A DNA stretch of 41,848 nucleotides. Origin: an uncultured bacterium. GTDB lineage: Bacteria; Planctomycetota; UBA1135; GCA-002686595. The translations under genes were made by a program, and so were the position numbers. A model generated the notes under the pieces. The model was not told where the DNA came from. It did no database searches and was given only the letters and a program-made list of their open reading frames with translations. The stretch covers positions 1 through 41,848 of the forward strand of contig CAJQPT010000240.1 of NCBI GenBank assembly GCA_905480285.1, read 5' to 3'. Shown here piece after piece: positions 16,102 through 24,992 of the stretch; positions within the stretch are counted from its first letter, which is position 1; the number at the start of each line of letters is the position of its first letter.

Positions 16102-17078
16102 GCCAGGACAACCCCCAGGAGGGCTCCTCGGGGAGCCCCGAAGGCGATATCGCCGGGCTCGCTCTCGCGCTACAGCACGCCCTCGGCCGCCGCGAGGCCA
16201 TGGGGACTCGCCGCATCGCACGGCTGGACGCCCTACCGGCGACGCCACCGCGCCCCGCGAAGGACCTGCCCGCTGCCCATGCCGCGCCTCCTGGGCCCCG
16301 CTCCTCCGATGCCGCTCCCGCTGGCGGAGGGCCCGCAACAGCCGTCCCAGCAGCCGCCCGTACCGCCGCCCCTGCTGCCGCCCCTGCTGCCGCCCCTGCT
16401 GCCGCCCCTGCCGCCGCGCCTGCTGCAGCTGGAGGCCGGGGCGCTGCCCCCTCCACTGCCGAAAGCGCAGCGGACGCTCGCCCGAAAGACCTGGAGGATC
16501 GAGCGTCTGGCGCCCGAGACCTCGGCGAGCTCGAGGCCTGCGTTGCGGACTGCACGGCCTGTGGGCTGGCGTCCACGCGCACGCAGACCGTGTTCGGCGA
16601 CGGCACCGGCTCCCGACGGATCCTCTTCCTCGGCGAGGCCCCTGGCGAGGACGAGGACAGGCAGGGCGTCCCCTTCGTGGGCGCCGCGGGAGACCTCCTG
16701 AATGACATCATCTCAAAGGGGATGGGAATCGCCCGTGAGGACGTCTACATCGCGAACGTGGTCAAGTGCCGACCGCCCGAGAGCAGGGACCCGCTCCCGG
16801 AGGAGCAGGCCCTTTGCTCCGCGTGGCTGGAGCGCCAGATCGAGCTTGTGGACCCGCTGGTGATCATTCCCCTCGGCCGCCACGCGGCCGGGCACCTCCT
16901 GGGCGTCGACGCCCCCCTGGGACGCCTGCGGGGCAAGGTGCATGACCACATGGGGCGCAAGGTCGTCCCCACCTTCCATCCGGAGTACCTGCTCCGGTCC
17001 CCCCACGAGAAGCGCAAGGCGTGGGAGGACATTCAGCTGGCCATGGACGCGGCTGGGCTTCCCCGTCGGACCCCCTGA
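16098..17078 (+). CDS. Uracil-DNA glycosylase, family 4 (Fe-S type), with long N-terminal extension
   Basis: 326 residues. The catalytic domain (about 145-326) removes uracil from DNA to start base-excision repair. It has the family 4 uracil-binding signature GEAPGEDEDRQGVPFVGAAG at 179-198. The four cluster cysteines are Cys152-x2-Cys155 and Cys224-x15-Cys240, the spacing of known 4Fe-4S family 4 enzymes. The active-site His segment is FHPEYLLRSP at 293-302. The first ~140 residues are an unrecognised Ala/Pro-rich extension. It includes (PAAA)n at about 92-111, encoded by the 12-nt repeat at 16365-16424, and is probably disordered. The start (ATG 16098) overlaps the mtaB stop; no intrinsic terminator was seen downstream. 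Confidence 0.92.
   Translation: MSQDNPQEGSSGSPEGDIAGLALALQHALGRREAMGTRRIARLDALPATPPRPAKDLPAAHAAPPGPRSSDAAPAGGGPATAVPAAARTAAPAAAPAAAPAAAPAAAPAAAGGRGAAPSTAESAADARPKDLEDRASGARDLGELEACVADCTACGLASTRTQTVFGDGTGSRRILFLGEAPGEDEDRQGVPFVGAAGDLLNDIISKGMGIAREDVYIANVVKCRPPESRDPLPEEQALCSAWLERQIELVDPLVIIPLGRHAAGHLLGVDAPLGRLRGKVHDHMGRKVVPTFHPEYLLRSPHEKRKAWEDIQLAMDAAGLPRRTP
16365..16424. repeat. 12-nt tandem repeat, 5 copies, coding
   Basis: Unit GCCGCCCCTGCT in exact 12-nt register, the last two copies with one change each. It encodes the Ala/Pro linker of the uracil-DNA glycosylase and keeps the frame. Confidence 0.85.
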
Positions 17079-17556
17079 GCGCCCCTCGGCGTCCAAACAA
17101 CGAGGCGCTGCGGGCATCGACGGATCCGCCCGAGATCTTCAGCGACGACACCGCGCCGCCACCGGTAACCGCTCGCGACGCGATCTATATCGGAGGCGAG
17201 CTATCTGAGAACTGGGTGCCCGTTGACCCTTCTGCACAGGAACCGTACTCTCCGAAGCCCAATAGAGGCGCTCCATCGGGCTCCGCCGCGCTAGCGGTGG
17301 CTCTCGAAGCTGAATGTCGCCGCGGCCAGCAACGGCCCGGAGCCTCAGCAACGGACGCGAGATCCCCCCACCAACCCGTTCTTCGAACCGCCCCGCGTCC
17401 CGTTCCACGCGCTCAGATGCGACCCTCTTGGTTGCCCTGGGCACGAATCCCCCCCCAGCGTTCGCTCCTGTCCCCCATCGCCGACTGCGTCGGCGACGAA
17501 CTGGGGCGGACGACCGTCATCTCCCCCCGACGACCCCCACGCGTCTGACTCGATCC
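17079..17556. other. Gene-free region: promoter and long leader of the first secretin gene
   Basis: 478 bp without a credible ORF on either strand and, unlike most long gaps here, without an obvious tandem repeat. It contains the promoter-like sequence at 17223-17251 and then about 300 nt of C-rich leader with no Shine-Dalgarno sequence before the ATG at 17557. Confidence 0.6.
17223..17251 (+). promoter_or_regulatory. Putative sigma-70 promoter of secretin gene 1
   Basis: TTGACC (17223-17228), 17-nt spacer, TACTCT (17246-17251). It is 145 bp past the uracil-DNA glycosylase stop and about 306 bp before the secretin start. An almost identical arrangement precedes the second secretin gene at 27982-28010, which raises confidence. 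Confidence 0.45.
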
Positions 17557-20190
17557 ATGCGGACAAGTCTTTCCTACCTCCCGTTCCTGATCGCGGCATC
17601 CGTCGCATGCGTAGGCACCGACCCGAGCGTCTCCACCGACGCTGTCGCGGAGACCGCGACAACGGAGTCCAGTGACCTTTTCACCTCAAACGTGGCGGCC
17701 GCCGCTAGCGAAGACGCTGACTTCGCCCTGGCCACCAACGTGGTCGTTCAGGAGGACGACGGCGATGACGGTGCCGACGAGAGCTTCAACACCGCGCTCG
17801 TGCGAATGCAGAAGAGCAAGGTGCTCTCCGAGCAGTTCGCTGCGCGCGCCGCGGAGGCCCTCAGCCGTTCGGACCTGAAGGGAGCCCTGGTGCTCTACTC
17901 AGAGGCCGTCCAGATGGACCCCTCGAACCAGTCGGCCCGCGAGGGGTTCCGCAAGGTCGAGGCGATGATGGGCGACCCCCTCGCCCAGGGCGGCGAGGCC
18001 TTCGCCTCCGAGGCGGACCGCTACCTCGTCAAACAGACGATGACGCGCGCTCGCGCTGAAGAGTGGGACGCCAAGGGCGAGGCTGCCATGAGGGCCGGCG
18101 ACTACGACCGCGCCATCGAGAGCTTCCGTCAGGCCGAGACGATCCTCCGCATCGATCCGCTGATCGCCACCAACTCGCTCGACGAGCGCCTGGTGAGCAA
18201 CAAGCTGAAGGAGGCGCTCATCGCCCGCGACGAGGCCGAGCAGCTTGAGCTGGCCCAGCAGCGCTCCGCCGCTGCCGAGGAGGTCGCCCGCATGGAGGCC
18301 GCCGAGCGCGACCGCGTCCGCAACAAGCTGAGCAGCTACTACGAGCGCGCCAACTCCGCCTTCATGGCCGAGAACTACGACGAGGCTTCGAAGTTCGCCC
18401 AGCTCATCCTCGTGGCCGACCCCGGCAGCGAGGCCGCCCAGGAGCTCCTTGAGACCTCCCGCGCCGCCGGCCACGCCAAGGTCGATGAGCGCCAGCGCCG
18501 CGACTACCGCGAGGAGTGGCTCCGCACCTTCGACGACCTGCGGACCATGGACGTCCCGCAGACGCAGCCCCTGATCTTCGATCTGGACCGCTGGAAGGAA
18601 GTGAGCCAGCGCCGCTCCTTCTCGAGCATTCAGATCGAGACCGCGATCGACCCCGAGCGCGCCGCGGTCCTCGAGCGCCTGAACCAAACGGTGGTCCCCG
18701 CCCGCTTCGGCGATGAGGACGGCCCCGCTGCGCTCTCGAGCGTCGCGAACTTCCTGCAGGCCCAGAGCGGCGTCAACTTCCAGATCAGCTCCCTCGTCTA
18801 CGACGAGATCGGAGAGGACGAGGTGGCCGTCGACCTGGACGTCTCTGACAGGAGCGTCACGCAGATCCTCGACATGATCGCGCTGCTCACCGAGGGCATG
18901 AGCTGGAAGATCGAGGACGGCGTGGTGCTGTTCGTGACCGACAGCGAGATGACCGGCGGTCAGGTCAGCGCGACCTACTCGGTGGCCGACCTCGTGACGC
19001 CGATCCCGGACTACCCCGGGCCCGACATCAACATCTCCCCCTCCGACGGTCTCCCCATCCCGGAGGAGGACCTGCCCGAGCGCGAGGCCAACGTGATCGG
19101 CACCGGTGAGCTCGAGGAGCTGATCCAGAACAACATCGCCCCGAACAGCTGGGGCGACGATCCGGCCAACTCGATCCGGGTCACGGAGAAGGGCACGCTG
19201 GTGGTGAGCCAGACCCCCGAGGTGCAGGGCAAGATCAAGGACCTCCTTGACGACCTCCGCGAGTCCACCGGCATCCTGGTCGACATCCAAGCGCGCTTCA
19301 TGCGCGTCGAGGACAGCTTCCTCGAGGACATCGGCGTCGACTTCCGCGGCCTCGGCCTCCCCGGCCCCGGCCCGAACGGCGTCGAGTTCAACGACTTCGG
19401 CGACGGCTCCTCGGAGTTCGGCGACGTCATCGGTCGCACGAGCGATGTCGGTGCCTACTTCGACGACGGCGCTGACGGTAGCTACCGCGGCCGCGTCGAG
19501 GACCTCTACGACACCCAGCTCGGCTCGGACACCTTCCAGGCTTCCGGTGGACTGTCCTTCCAGTGGTCCTTCCTGAACGACCTGCAGCTGGAGCTCATCC
19601 TGCGCGCGGTCTCCAAGAGCGAGCGCCGCGAGTCCGTGGTCGCCCCGCGACTGCTGGTGAACAACGGCGCCCGGGCCAACATCTCGGTGCTCAACCAGGT
19701 CGCCTACGTCTCTGACTTCGACGTCCAGATCGCCCAGGCGGCCTCCATCGCCGACCCGATCATCAACGTCATCCAGGACGGCGTGGTGCTCGACGTGCGC
19801 CCGGTGGTCTCGGCCGACCGTCGCTTCATCACCCTCGAGCTGCGCCCGACGATCGCCAAGCTGAAGCGCCCGATTCAGGACAAGCCGACCACCCTCGGCA
19901 CCCAGAACTCGGTCACCATCCAGCTGCCCGAGGTCTCCATCGAGCGCGTTCGGACCTCCATCCCCATCATGGATGGCGGCACCGTTCTCCTCGGCGGCCT
20001 GAAGGAGTCCACCAAGCAGGACCAGCGCTCCGGCGTCCCGTTCCTGAACAAGATCCCGCTGCTGAACTTCCTGTTCGAGCGGAAGGGCAACTACACCGCC
20101 AACCGCAAGCTCCTGATCCTGCTCAAGGGTGTGATCGTGATCCCCAAGGAAGACGCGCCGACCGACGCCGAGCTCGGCCGCGACTTCTGA
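17557..20190 (+). CDS. Secretin-like TPR lipoprotein 1 (GspD/PilQ superfamily)
   Basis: 877 residues. The N-terminus MRTSLSYLPFLIAASVAC has a hydrophobic core and a lipobox-like end at Cys18, so it is probably lipidated. An acidic linker and TPR-like and helical units follow (about 75-320: LKGALVLYSEAVQMDPSN, AGDYDRAIESFRQAE, AENYDEASKFAQLILVADP). An STN/N0-like fold lies at about 390-462 (FLQAQSGVNFQISSL, DVSDRSVTQILDMI, GVVLFVTDSE). At about 545-600 is an N1-like segment, LVVSQTPEVQGKIKDLLDDL. The secretin domain fills about 660-862, with APRLLVNNGARANI, GVVLDVRPVVS, IPIMDGGTVLLGGL and VPFLNKIPLLNFLF. Secretins form outer-membrane multimeric channels. It heads the run to the TPR and ExbB/ExbD genes; ATG 17557 gives the best signal peptide. 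Confidence 0.88.
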   Translation: MRTSLSYLPFLIAASVACVGTDPSVSTDAVAETATTESSDLFTSNVAAAASEDADFALATNVVVQEDDGDDGADESFNTALVRMQKSKVLSEQFAARAAEALSRSDLKGALVLYSEAVQMDPSNQSAREGFRKVEAMMGDPLAQGGEAFASEADRYLVKQTMTRARAEEWDAKGEAAMRAGDYDRAIESFRQAETILRIDPLIATNSLDERLVSNKLKEALIARDEAEQLELAQQRSAAAEEVARMEAAERDRVRNKLSSYYERANSAFMAENYDEASKFAQLILVADPGSEAAQELLETSRAAGHAKVDERQRRDYREEWLRTFDDLRTMDVPQTQPLIFDLDRWKEVSQRRSFSSIQIETAIDPERAAVLERLNQTVVPARFGDEDGPAALSSVANFLQAQSGVNFQISSLVYDEIGEDEVAVDLDVSDRSVTQILDMIALLTEGMSWKIEDGVVLFVTDSEMTGGQVSATYSVADLVTPIPDYPGPDINISPSDGLPIPEEDLPEREANVIGTGELEELIQNNIAPNSWGDDPANSIRVTEKGTLVVSQTPEVQGKIKDLLDDLRESTGILVDIQARFMRVEDSFLEDIGVDFRGLGLPGPGPNGVEFNDFGDGSSEFGDVIGRTSDVGAYFDDGADGSYRGRVEDLYDTQLGSDTFQASGGLSFQWSFLNDLQLELILRAVSKSERRESVVAPRLLVNNGARANISVLNQVAYVSDFDVQIAQAASIADPIINVIQDGVVLDVRPVVSADRRFITLELRPTIAKLKRPIQDKPTTLGTQNSVTIQLPEVSIERVRTSIPIMDGGTVLLGGLKESTKQDQRSGVPFLNKIPLLNFLFERKGNYTANRKLLILLKGVIVIPKEDAPTDAELGRDF

Positions 20191-20224
20191 TGGCCCGCCC
20201 CTCCTGAGGGGCGCCAAGTCCTCC

Positions 20225-20262
20225 GCCGCCGGGCGGTCCGCATCTGCGGGCCGCCCGGCGGC
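20225..20262 (+). terminator. Intrinsic terminator after secretin gene 1
   Basis: An 18-nt left arm from 20225 pairs with a right arm ending at 20262. One G-T wobble interrupts the stem and the loop is 2-4 nt; TCTCTTGT follows. It lies 34 bp past the secretin stop. A strong stem with a modest T-tract; readthrough into the TPR gene is possible. Confidence 0.75.
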
Positions 20263-20306
20263 TCTCTTGTATCGCCAGATAGCGCCCGCAGAGCTGGGCT
20301 CAGCCG

Positions 20307-20335
20307 TTCCCAGTCGCGCCCGCTTGCCGTATCCT
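20307..20335 (+). promoter_or_regulatory. Putative promoter of the large TPR gene
   Basis: TTCCCA (20307-20312), 17 nt, TATCCT (20330-20335), 155 bp before the ATG at 20491 and downstream of the terminator. The -35 is weak. Supported mainly by spacing and position. Confidence 0.35.
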
Positions 20336-20490
20336 CTCCCGCCCGCTTCCTGGTCTCCTCGAGTGACAGGGGCATCCTTTTGGATTCCTCGACGAGCTCT
20401 TGGTCACCCCCTTCATCCAGCGGACTAAGACCCGGTCGAAGCCCACCGCCAGCCTCCCCCAGCGAGGCTCTGCGATTGCGACGAACGAAC

Positions 20491-23481
20491 ATGACCATCT
20501 CACTCAGCGCCTGCACCCTCCCCCGTCAGCTCGTCCTCCTCACCGCCGCGCTCGGCCTTGCCCTGCCGGCCGGCGCTCAGTCGAGCTCCGAGAAGGCCGT
20601 CGAGGCGGAGATCAACTTCGCGCGCGGCCTCGCCAAGCAGTGGGCCTTCGTCGACATGGCCAACAAGGTCCTCGACAACGTGGCCGACGCGGGTGTCTCC
20701 GGCCGAATGGAGTCCGAGCTCGACCTCGTCCGCTGTGACATCTACTACATCGGCGCCAAGGCTTCCTCGGACCCCGCCCGTCGCAACGAGCTCTTCGAGC
20801 AGTCGCTCAGCGCCTACGAGGACTACGTCAACGCCAACATGGGCGCGGACAATCGCATCGATGCCCAGCGCACGATGGTGGAGCTCGCCAGCTTCTATGC
20901 GCGCAGCCTCGACATCTCCCTCGAGGATGCCGTCGGCGAGGAAGCCGAGGCGCTCCGAGCGCGCAAGGTCGAGGTGCTGGAGAAGTCCGTCCGCCTGTGC
21001 GAGGAGCTCATCGAAGAGATCGACGCGACGGACCCCATGACCCCCGCGCTCAAGACCAAGCGGGATGTCCTGATGCTGGACAAGGCCGGGCTCTACGCAC
21101 GGATCAGCGCCGCCACGCCGGACGATGCGTTCTTCAGCGAGCAGGCCATCGAGACGTACTCGGAGCTCATCTTTGATGTGGGCGAGGGCACCGAGATCGC
21201 CCTGCGCGCCAACGCGGGCATCGGCGACGTCTACGCGAGCACCGGCTTCCCTGAGGAGGCCCGTGACTTCTACCTCGGCGTGATCAACAGCGTGATCCCC
21301 ATCGACCCCACGGAGCGGGAGGAGATGCTCGAGTGGTCCAAGCTCCCCCTCGACATCAAGCAGAAGCGCTTCCTATATGTCGAGCTCGTCATCCCCGGCG
21401 TCCAGGGCACCTCGAGGGACCTCGGTGAGCTTGAGGGCGCGATCACCGCGGGTCTCTTCTTCTACAACCTCTACCGCCAGGAGGGCTTCTCGCTCTCTGT
21501 GCTCGGTAACACGGCCATGCTCGAGTTCGCGAGCACCCTCGTGGACGCCGGCGGGTTCATCGGCGGCGACCTCGGCCAGGGTCGAGCCCAGTGGTTCGCC
21601 ACCGAGGCCGAGATGCGCGAGGCGGTGAAGTCCCGTCGCCAGCAGCGCGACAGCATCACCTTCGCCCTCGACCTCGCCAAGCAAATCGCGACGGACAACC
21701 CCGGCAGCGAGGCTGCCCGGAAGGGCGGGGAGCTCATCGCCTCGATCAACGAGCGGCCGGGTATCGAGATCCCCCCGGCTCAGCTCCTCCAGGCCGCCGA
21801 CGCGAAGCGCGCGGGCGAGAACTACGAGGAGGCCCTGGCTGGCTACCGTGAACTGCTGACGCGGCTCGACGCGCTCGACCCCGCGGACCGGGTCGAGTTC
21901 GGCGCGAAGGTCTACAACGGCATGGGCCTCACCCTGCGACGCCAAGACCGCCAGCTCGAGGCTGCCATGGCCTTCCGTGAGGCGCTCATCAACTGGCGCG
22001 ACAATGACTTCAACCGCTCGAACGCGCGCGGTTACCAGAACACCATCAAGGCCTGGGCGCGCAACCTCGGGCTCGAGCGGCAGGACGACGTGGCCGCGAT
22101 GGTCCGCGAGGCCGAGAACTTCGTCATCCAGTTTGACGAGGAGGGCTCAGCCGACGAGATCATCTTCAACCGCGGCGAGAAGCGACGCGGCGATCGAGAC
22201 TGGGAGGGCGCCATCGCCGAGTACCAGCAGATCCAGCCCGCCGACGGCTTCTACGAGCTGGCGCAGATCCAGATCGGGCTCTGCAAGCTCTCCAACAAGG
22301 ACCTCTCGGGCGCACGGAAGGCCTTCGACGGCTACCTGACCGGTCGCGCGAAGGACCCCGAGTTCACCCCCACGAGCCCGCTCGAGGAGGCGCGCCGCAG
22401 CCAGGCCCTCTCGCGCGCCGAGTTCTACCGCGCCTACATCGACCACGTGATCGCCAACAGTCGCTATCGAAAGTCCGAGGGCGCGGACGACAGCGGCTTC
22501 GCGACGGTCATCAGCGAGCTCCGCAACTACGGGTCGACCTACGGCAACGCCGGCAAGTTCGTGATCCGCGCGCAGTCCATGCTCGCTGACTCCTACGCCA
22601 AGTCGGGCGACGCCGCGGCCGCGGCCGCCATCGTGGCCGAGATGGTCGAGGCGAACCCCGACGCTCCGGAGACCGCGAGCGCATCGATCGACCTCTACCT
22701 GGCGCTCAAGGCGCGACGTGACCGCCTGGAGGCGGCAGGGACGCCCGACGCGAACGCTTACCAGCAAGTCACTGGCGAGATGGCCAGCGCCCTGCAGGTG
22801 GCCAACGGCATCACCACCAGCCCGGAGTTCAAGAACCTCCGGGCAGAGTCCAAGCTGTGGCTGGAGCTCCAGGAATGGGAGAAGGCCAAGGCGCCGCTCG
22901 AGCGGCTCGCCTCGCGCTTCAAGGACGACGAGAAGTACGGCAAGACCGTGGCCAACCAGGTCACCCCTGACCTGGCTGAGTGCCTGGTGGAGCTCGGCGA
23001 CATGGAGGTCGCCAAGAACCTGCTGGCGCCCCTCATCGTCGGGCCCGATGCCGTCCTGAAGTCGCGTCGTCCGACGCTGCTGCTCAGCCGCGCCATGCTC
23101 GGCTCCGTCAACGGCGGCAGCGGCGGTGAGCGAGTCTCCGCAACGCGCGGTGCTGGCGGCACCGAGGAGGAGTTCCAGTTCATCACCGACCGCCTGAACA
23201 CCTTCGCGCAGTCCGGCGACAAGTGGTTCGCCTGCGACTGGTACGAGGCCAAGTTCATGTCGATCTACGCCTACTACGTCTGGGGCCTCCAGGATGACCG
23301 CAAGACCGGCAGCGCCAAGCGGCTCATCGATACCGTGGTGCTGACCCTCGAGAACGACCTGCAGTTCGAGCTGGTGGATGAGTACTGCTCCGGCGAAGAG
23401 ACGGACGCGGCCATGCGCGCGCGCCTCGGCAACGGAGCCCTCTCAGGCCGCTATCGCTGGCTCTATCAGCAGACCCGTTGA
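20491..23481 (+). CDS. Large exported TPR-repeat protein
   Basis: 996 residues. MTISLSACTLPRQLVLLTAA opens a typical Sec signal peptide with likely cleavage after Ala29 or so (AGA-QSSS). The rest is almost entirely helical with TPR-like units. Examples are the unit around ELFEQSLSAYEDYVNANMG, the unit IEIPPAQLLQAADAKRAGEN, AIAEYQQIQPADGFYELAQI and KSGDAAAAAAIVAEMVEANP. There is no transmembrane helix after the signal peptide and no catalytic motif that I recognise. It should be a periplasmic or outer-membrane scaffold. It lies between a secretin-like gene and the ExbB/ExbD genes, and a second TPR gene starts 56 bp downstream, so a structural role in that envelope system is likely (inference). 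ATG 20491 is chosen because it starts the signal peptide. Confidence 0.85.
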   Translation: MTISLSACTLPRQLVLLTAALGLALPAGAQSSSEKAVEAEINFARGLAKQWAFVDMANKVLDNVADAGVSGRMESELDLVRCDIYYIGAKASSDPARRNELFEQSLSAYEDYVNANMGADNRIDAQRTMVELASFYARSLDISLEDAVGEEAEALRARKVEVLEKSVRLCEELIEEIDATDPMTPALKTKRDVLMLDKAGLYARISAATPDDAFFSEQAIETYSELIFDVGEGTEIALRANAGIGDVYASTGFPEEARDFYLGVINSVIPIDPTEREEMLEWSKLPLDIKQKRFLYVELVIPGVQGTSRDLGELEGAITAGLFFYNLYRQEGFSLSVLGNTAMLEFASTLVDAGGFIGGDLGQGRAQWFATEAEMREAVKSRRQQRDSITFALDLAKQIATDNPGSEAARKGGELIASINERPGIEIPPAQLLQAADAKRAGENYEEALAGYRELLTRLDALDPADRVEFGAKVYNGMGLTLRRQDRQLEAAMAFREALINWRDNDFNRSNARGYQNTIKAWARNLGLERQDDVAAMVREAENFVIQFDEEGSADEIIFNRGEKRRGDRDWEGAIAEYQQIQPADGFYELAQIQIGLCKLSNKDLSGARKAFDGYLTGRAKDPEFTPTSPLEEARRSQALSRAEFYRAYIDHVIANSRYRKSEGADDSGFATVISELRNYGSTYGNAGKFVIRAQSMLADSYAKSGDAAAAAAIVAEMVEANPDAPETASASIDLYLALKARRDRLEAAGTPDANAYQQVTGEMASALQVANGITTSPEFKNLRAESKLWLELQEWEKAKAPLERLASRFKDDEKYGKTVANQVTPDLAECLVELGDMEVAKNLLAPLIVGPDAVLKSRRPTLLLSRAMLGSVNGGSGGERVSATRGAGGTEEEFQFITDRLNTFAQSGDKWFACDWYEAKFMSIYAYYVWGLQDDRKTGSAKRLIDTVVLTLENDLQFELVDEYCSGEETDAAMRARLGNGALSGRYRWLYQQTR

Positions 23482-23537
23482 TCGCCTCCCCCCTCTCTCT
23501 CCACGCCCCCGCGACGCCCGATCTCCCCGAGACTGTG

Positions 23538-24704
23538 ATGAAGATCGCCACCCTCCCCACGCTCCCCCGCTCCCTACGACGCCTCGCCCCCGCAGCGCTC
23601 GCTGCCTGCGCGATGCTGGTGGCCCCCGCACTGGCGGCCCCTCAGTCCAAGCCGGACCAGGTGTTCCGTGTGAACCCGAAGACCAACAAGGCCAGCACCG
23701 TCACCGGGACGGTCACCAAGGATGGTCTCGACAACGTGAAGGTGACCCGGCGCGATGGACGGGAGATCTCGATCAAGTCGGCCGAGGTGATTCAGATCGC
23801 ATGGGGCAGCGGCTCCAGCGCCTTCAGTGACGGCGGAACCTACGCGGGCCGGGGCGCCTGGGAAGAGGCCGTGCAGAGCTTCCAGGAGGCCGCGGGCGAC
23901 TCCGAGGTGCGCGATCCCCTGCGAGCCGAGGCCCGCCTGCAGGCGGCCACCTCGCTCATGGCGCTGGCCGCCACGGACATGACCCGGTTCGGGGACGTCG
24001 CCAGCGAGTGCGACCGCTTCATGACCGACTTCCCCTCCGCGCGGCAGGTCCCCATGGTCCTCGCCATGAAGTCCCGCGCCCAGTGGCTGAACGGCGACGC
24101 CGCCGCTGCCCGGGACGGGTATCGCGCGCTCTTTGAGACGGGCAAGGGCGGAGCGGAGGGCTACTCCGCCATCGCGACCGCGGACGCTGCAATGCAGGCC
24201 GCCTACGCCGCCATCAGCGCCGGCGACAACGTCGGCGCCCGGGAGCTCTTCGACCTCGCGGCCGCAGCCTTCGGAGCCGTCGAGAGCGAGAACGCCGCCG
24301 TGGCCGCCGCTGCGGCTGCTGGTGCCGAGGTCGCGGGCATGGGCGAGGCGATCACCAAGGCCGCCTCCGGTGACGCCAAGAGCGTCCGCCGGACCTTCGA
24401 GTCCGCCGCCAAGAGCAGCGAGACCTCGGCCGGCATGGCGGCCGCCCACCTCGGGCTCGGGCACGCCTGGCTCGCAGAGGGCGACCTCCGCAAGGCTCAG
24501 TTCGAGTTCGCCTGGGTCGCAGGCCTCGATCACACGTCAGCTGACCGCAGGGCGGAAGCGCTGGTCGGGCTCGCCGAAGCGGGCATCGCCGCCGGTGAGC
24601 CCGGGGACGCCAACGCCGCGAAGACAGCCCTCAGGAACGTGGCGTCTCAGTACGGCGCGACGCCTTCGGCACGCAAGGCGGCGCAACTTCTCGAATCGTT
24701 GTAA
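23538..24704 (+). CDS. Exported TPR-like protein
   Basis: 388 residues. The signal peptide is long: Arg-rich (SLRRLAP), hydrophobic (ALAACAMLVAPALA), with likely cleavage near APALA-APQ. Residues about 40-90 (VFRVNPKTNKASTVTGTVTK, VTRRDGREISIKSAEVIQI) form a small beta-rich domain. Together with its TPR tail this resembles exported TPR proteins of planctomycetes. The remainder (about 100-388) is Ala-rich and helical with TPR-like units such as GRGAWEEAVQSFQEAAGD, DNVGARELFDLAAAAFGA and EGDLRKAQFEFAWVAGLD. It starts 56 bp after the large TPR gene, so the two are surely cotranscribed. It is probably a partner of the large TPR protein. The function is not known. Confidence 0.82.
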   Translation: MKIATLPTLPRSLRRLAPAALAACAMLVAPALAAPQSKPDQVFRVNPKTNKASTVTGTVTKDGLDNVKVTRRDGREISIKSAEVIQIAWGSGSSAFSDGGTYAGRGAWEEAVQSFQEAAGDSEVRDPLRAEARLQAATSLMALAATDMTRFGDVASECDRFMTDFPSARQVPMVLAMKSRAQWLNGDAAAARDGYRALFETGKGGAEGYSAIATADAAMQAAYAAISAGDNVGARELFDLAAAAFGAVESENAAVAAAAAAGAEVAGMGEAITKAASGDAKSVRRTFESAAKSSETSAGMAAAHLGLGHAWLAEGDLRKAQFEFAWVAGLDHTSADRRAEALVGLAEAGIAAGEPGDANAAKTALRNVASQYGATPSARKAAQLLESL

Positions 24705-24714
24705 AACATCACGG

Positions 24715-24742
24715 TTGCCGATGGCCCAGCGGGCGGTACGTT
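24715..24742 (+). promoter_or_regulatory. Possible promoter of the exbB-like gene
   Basis: TTGCCG (24715-24720), 16 nt, TACGTT (24737-24742), 10 bp past the stop of the TPR gene and about 250 bp before the ExbB start. The 288-bp gap holds no ORF or repeat. Weak match, given mainly for its position. Confidence 0.3.
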
Positions 24743-24992
24743 CTCTGTCCGGAAAACGGCCCCTGGGCCCGCAGCCACCAAGTCCTCGGGCTCCGCATGC
24801 ATCTCTGCGAGCGGTTCCCGTCCGACCGGGACTCGATCCCCCCGGTCTCCCTACCCCAATCCAATTCTCCCCTCGCCGCCCCGGTGTCCCTTCCGGTCAC
24901 CTCCAGGGTTCGGCGAGCCCACGGTCCCTCGACGCTCTCCGCTCCGCTCTTCGGAGTCTCGGTGAGGCTCGACACGCCCCCCAGCCATCCCA

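Noticed and set aside
17899-20217. 772-codon minus-strand ORF opposite secretin gene 1
   Set aside because: It is the antisense of a strongly supported secretin gene. Its Val/Asp/Leu/Gly-heavy product is what GC-rich antisense frames give, with no family motif.
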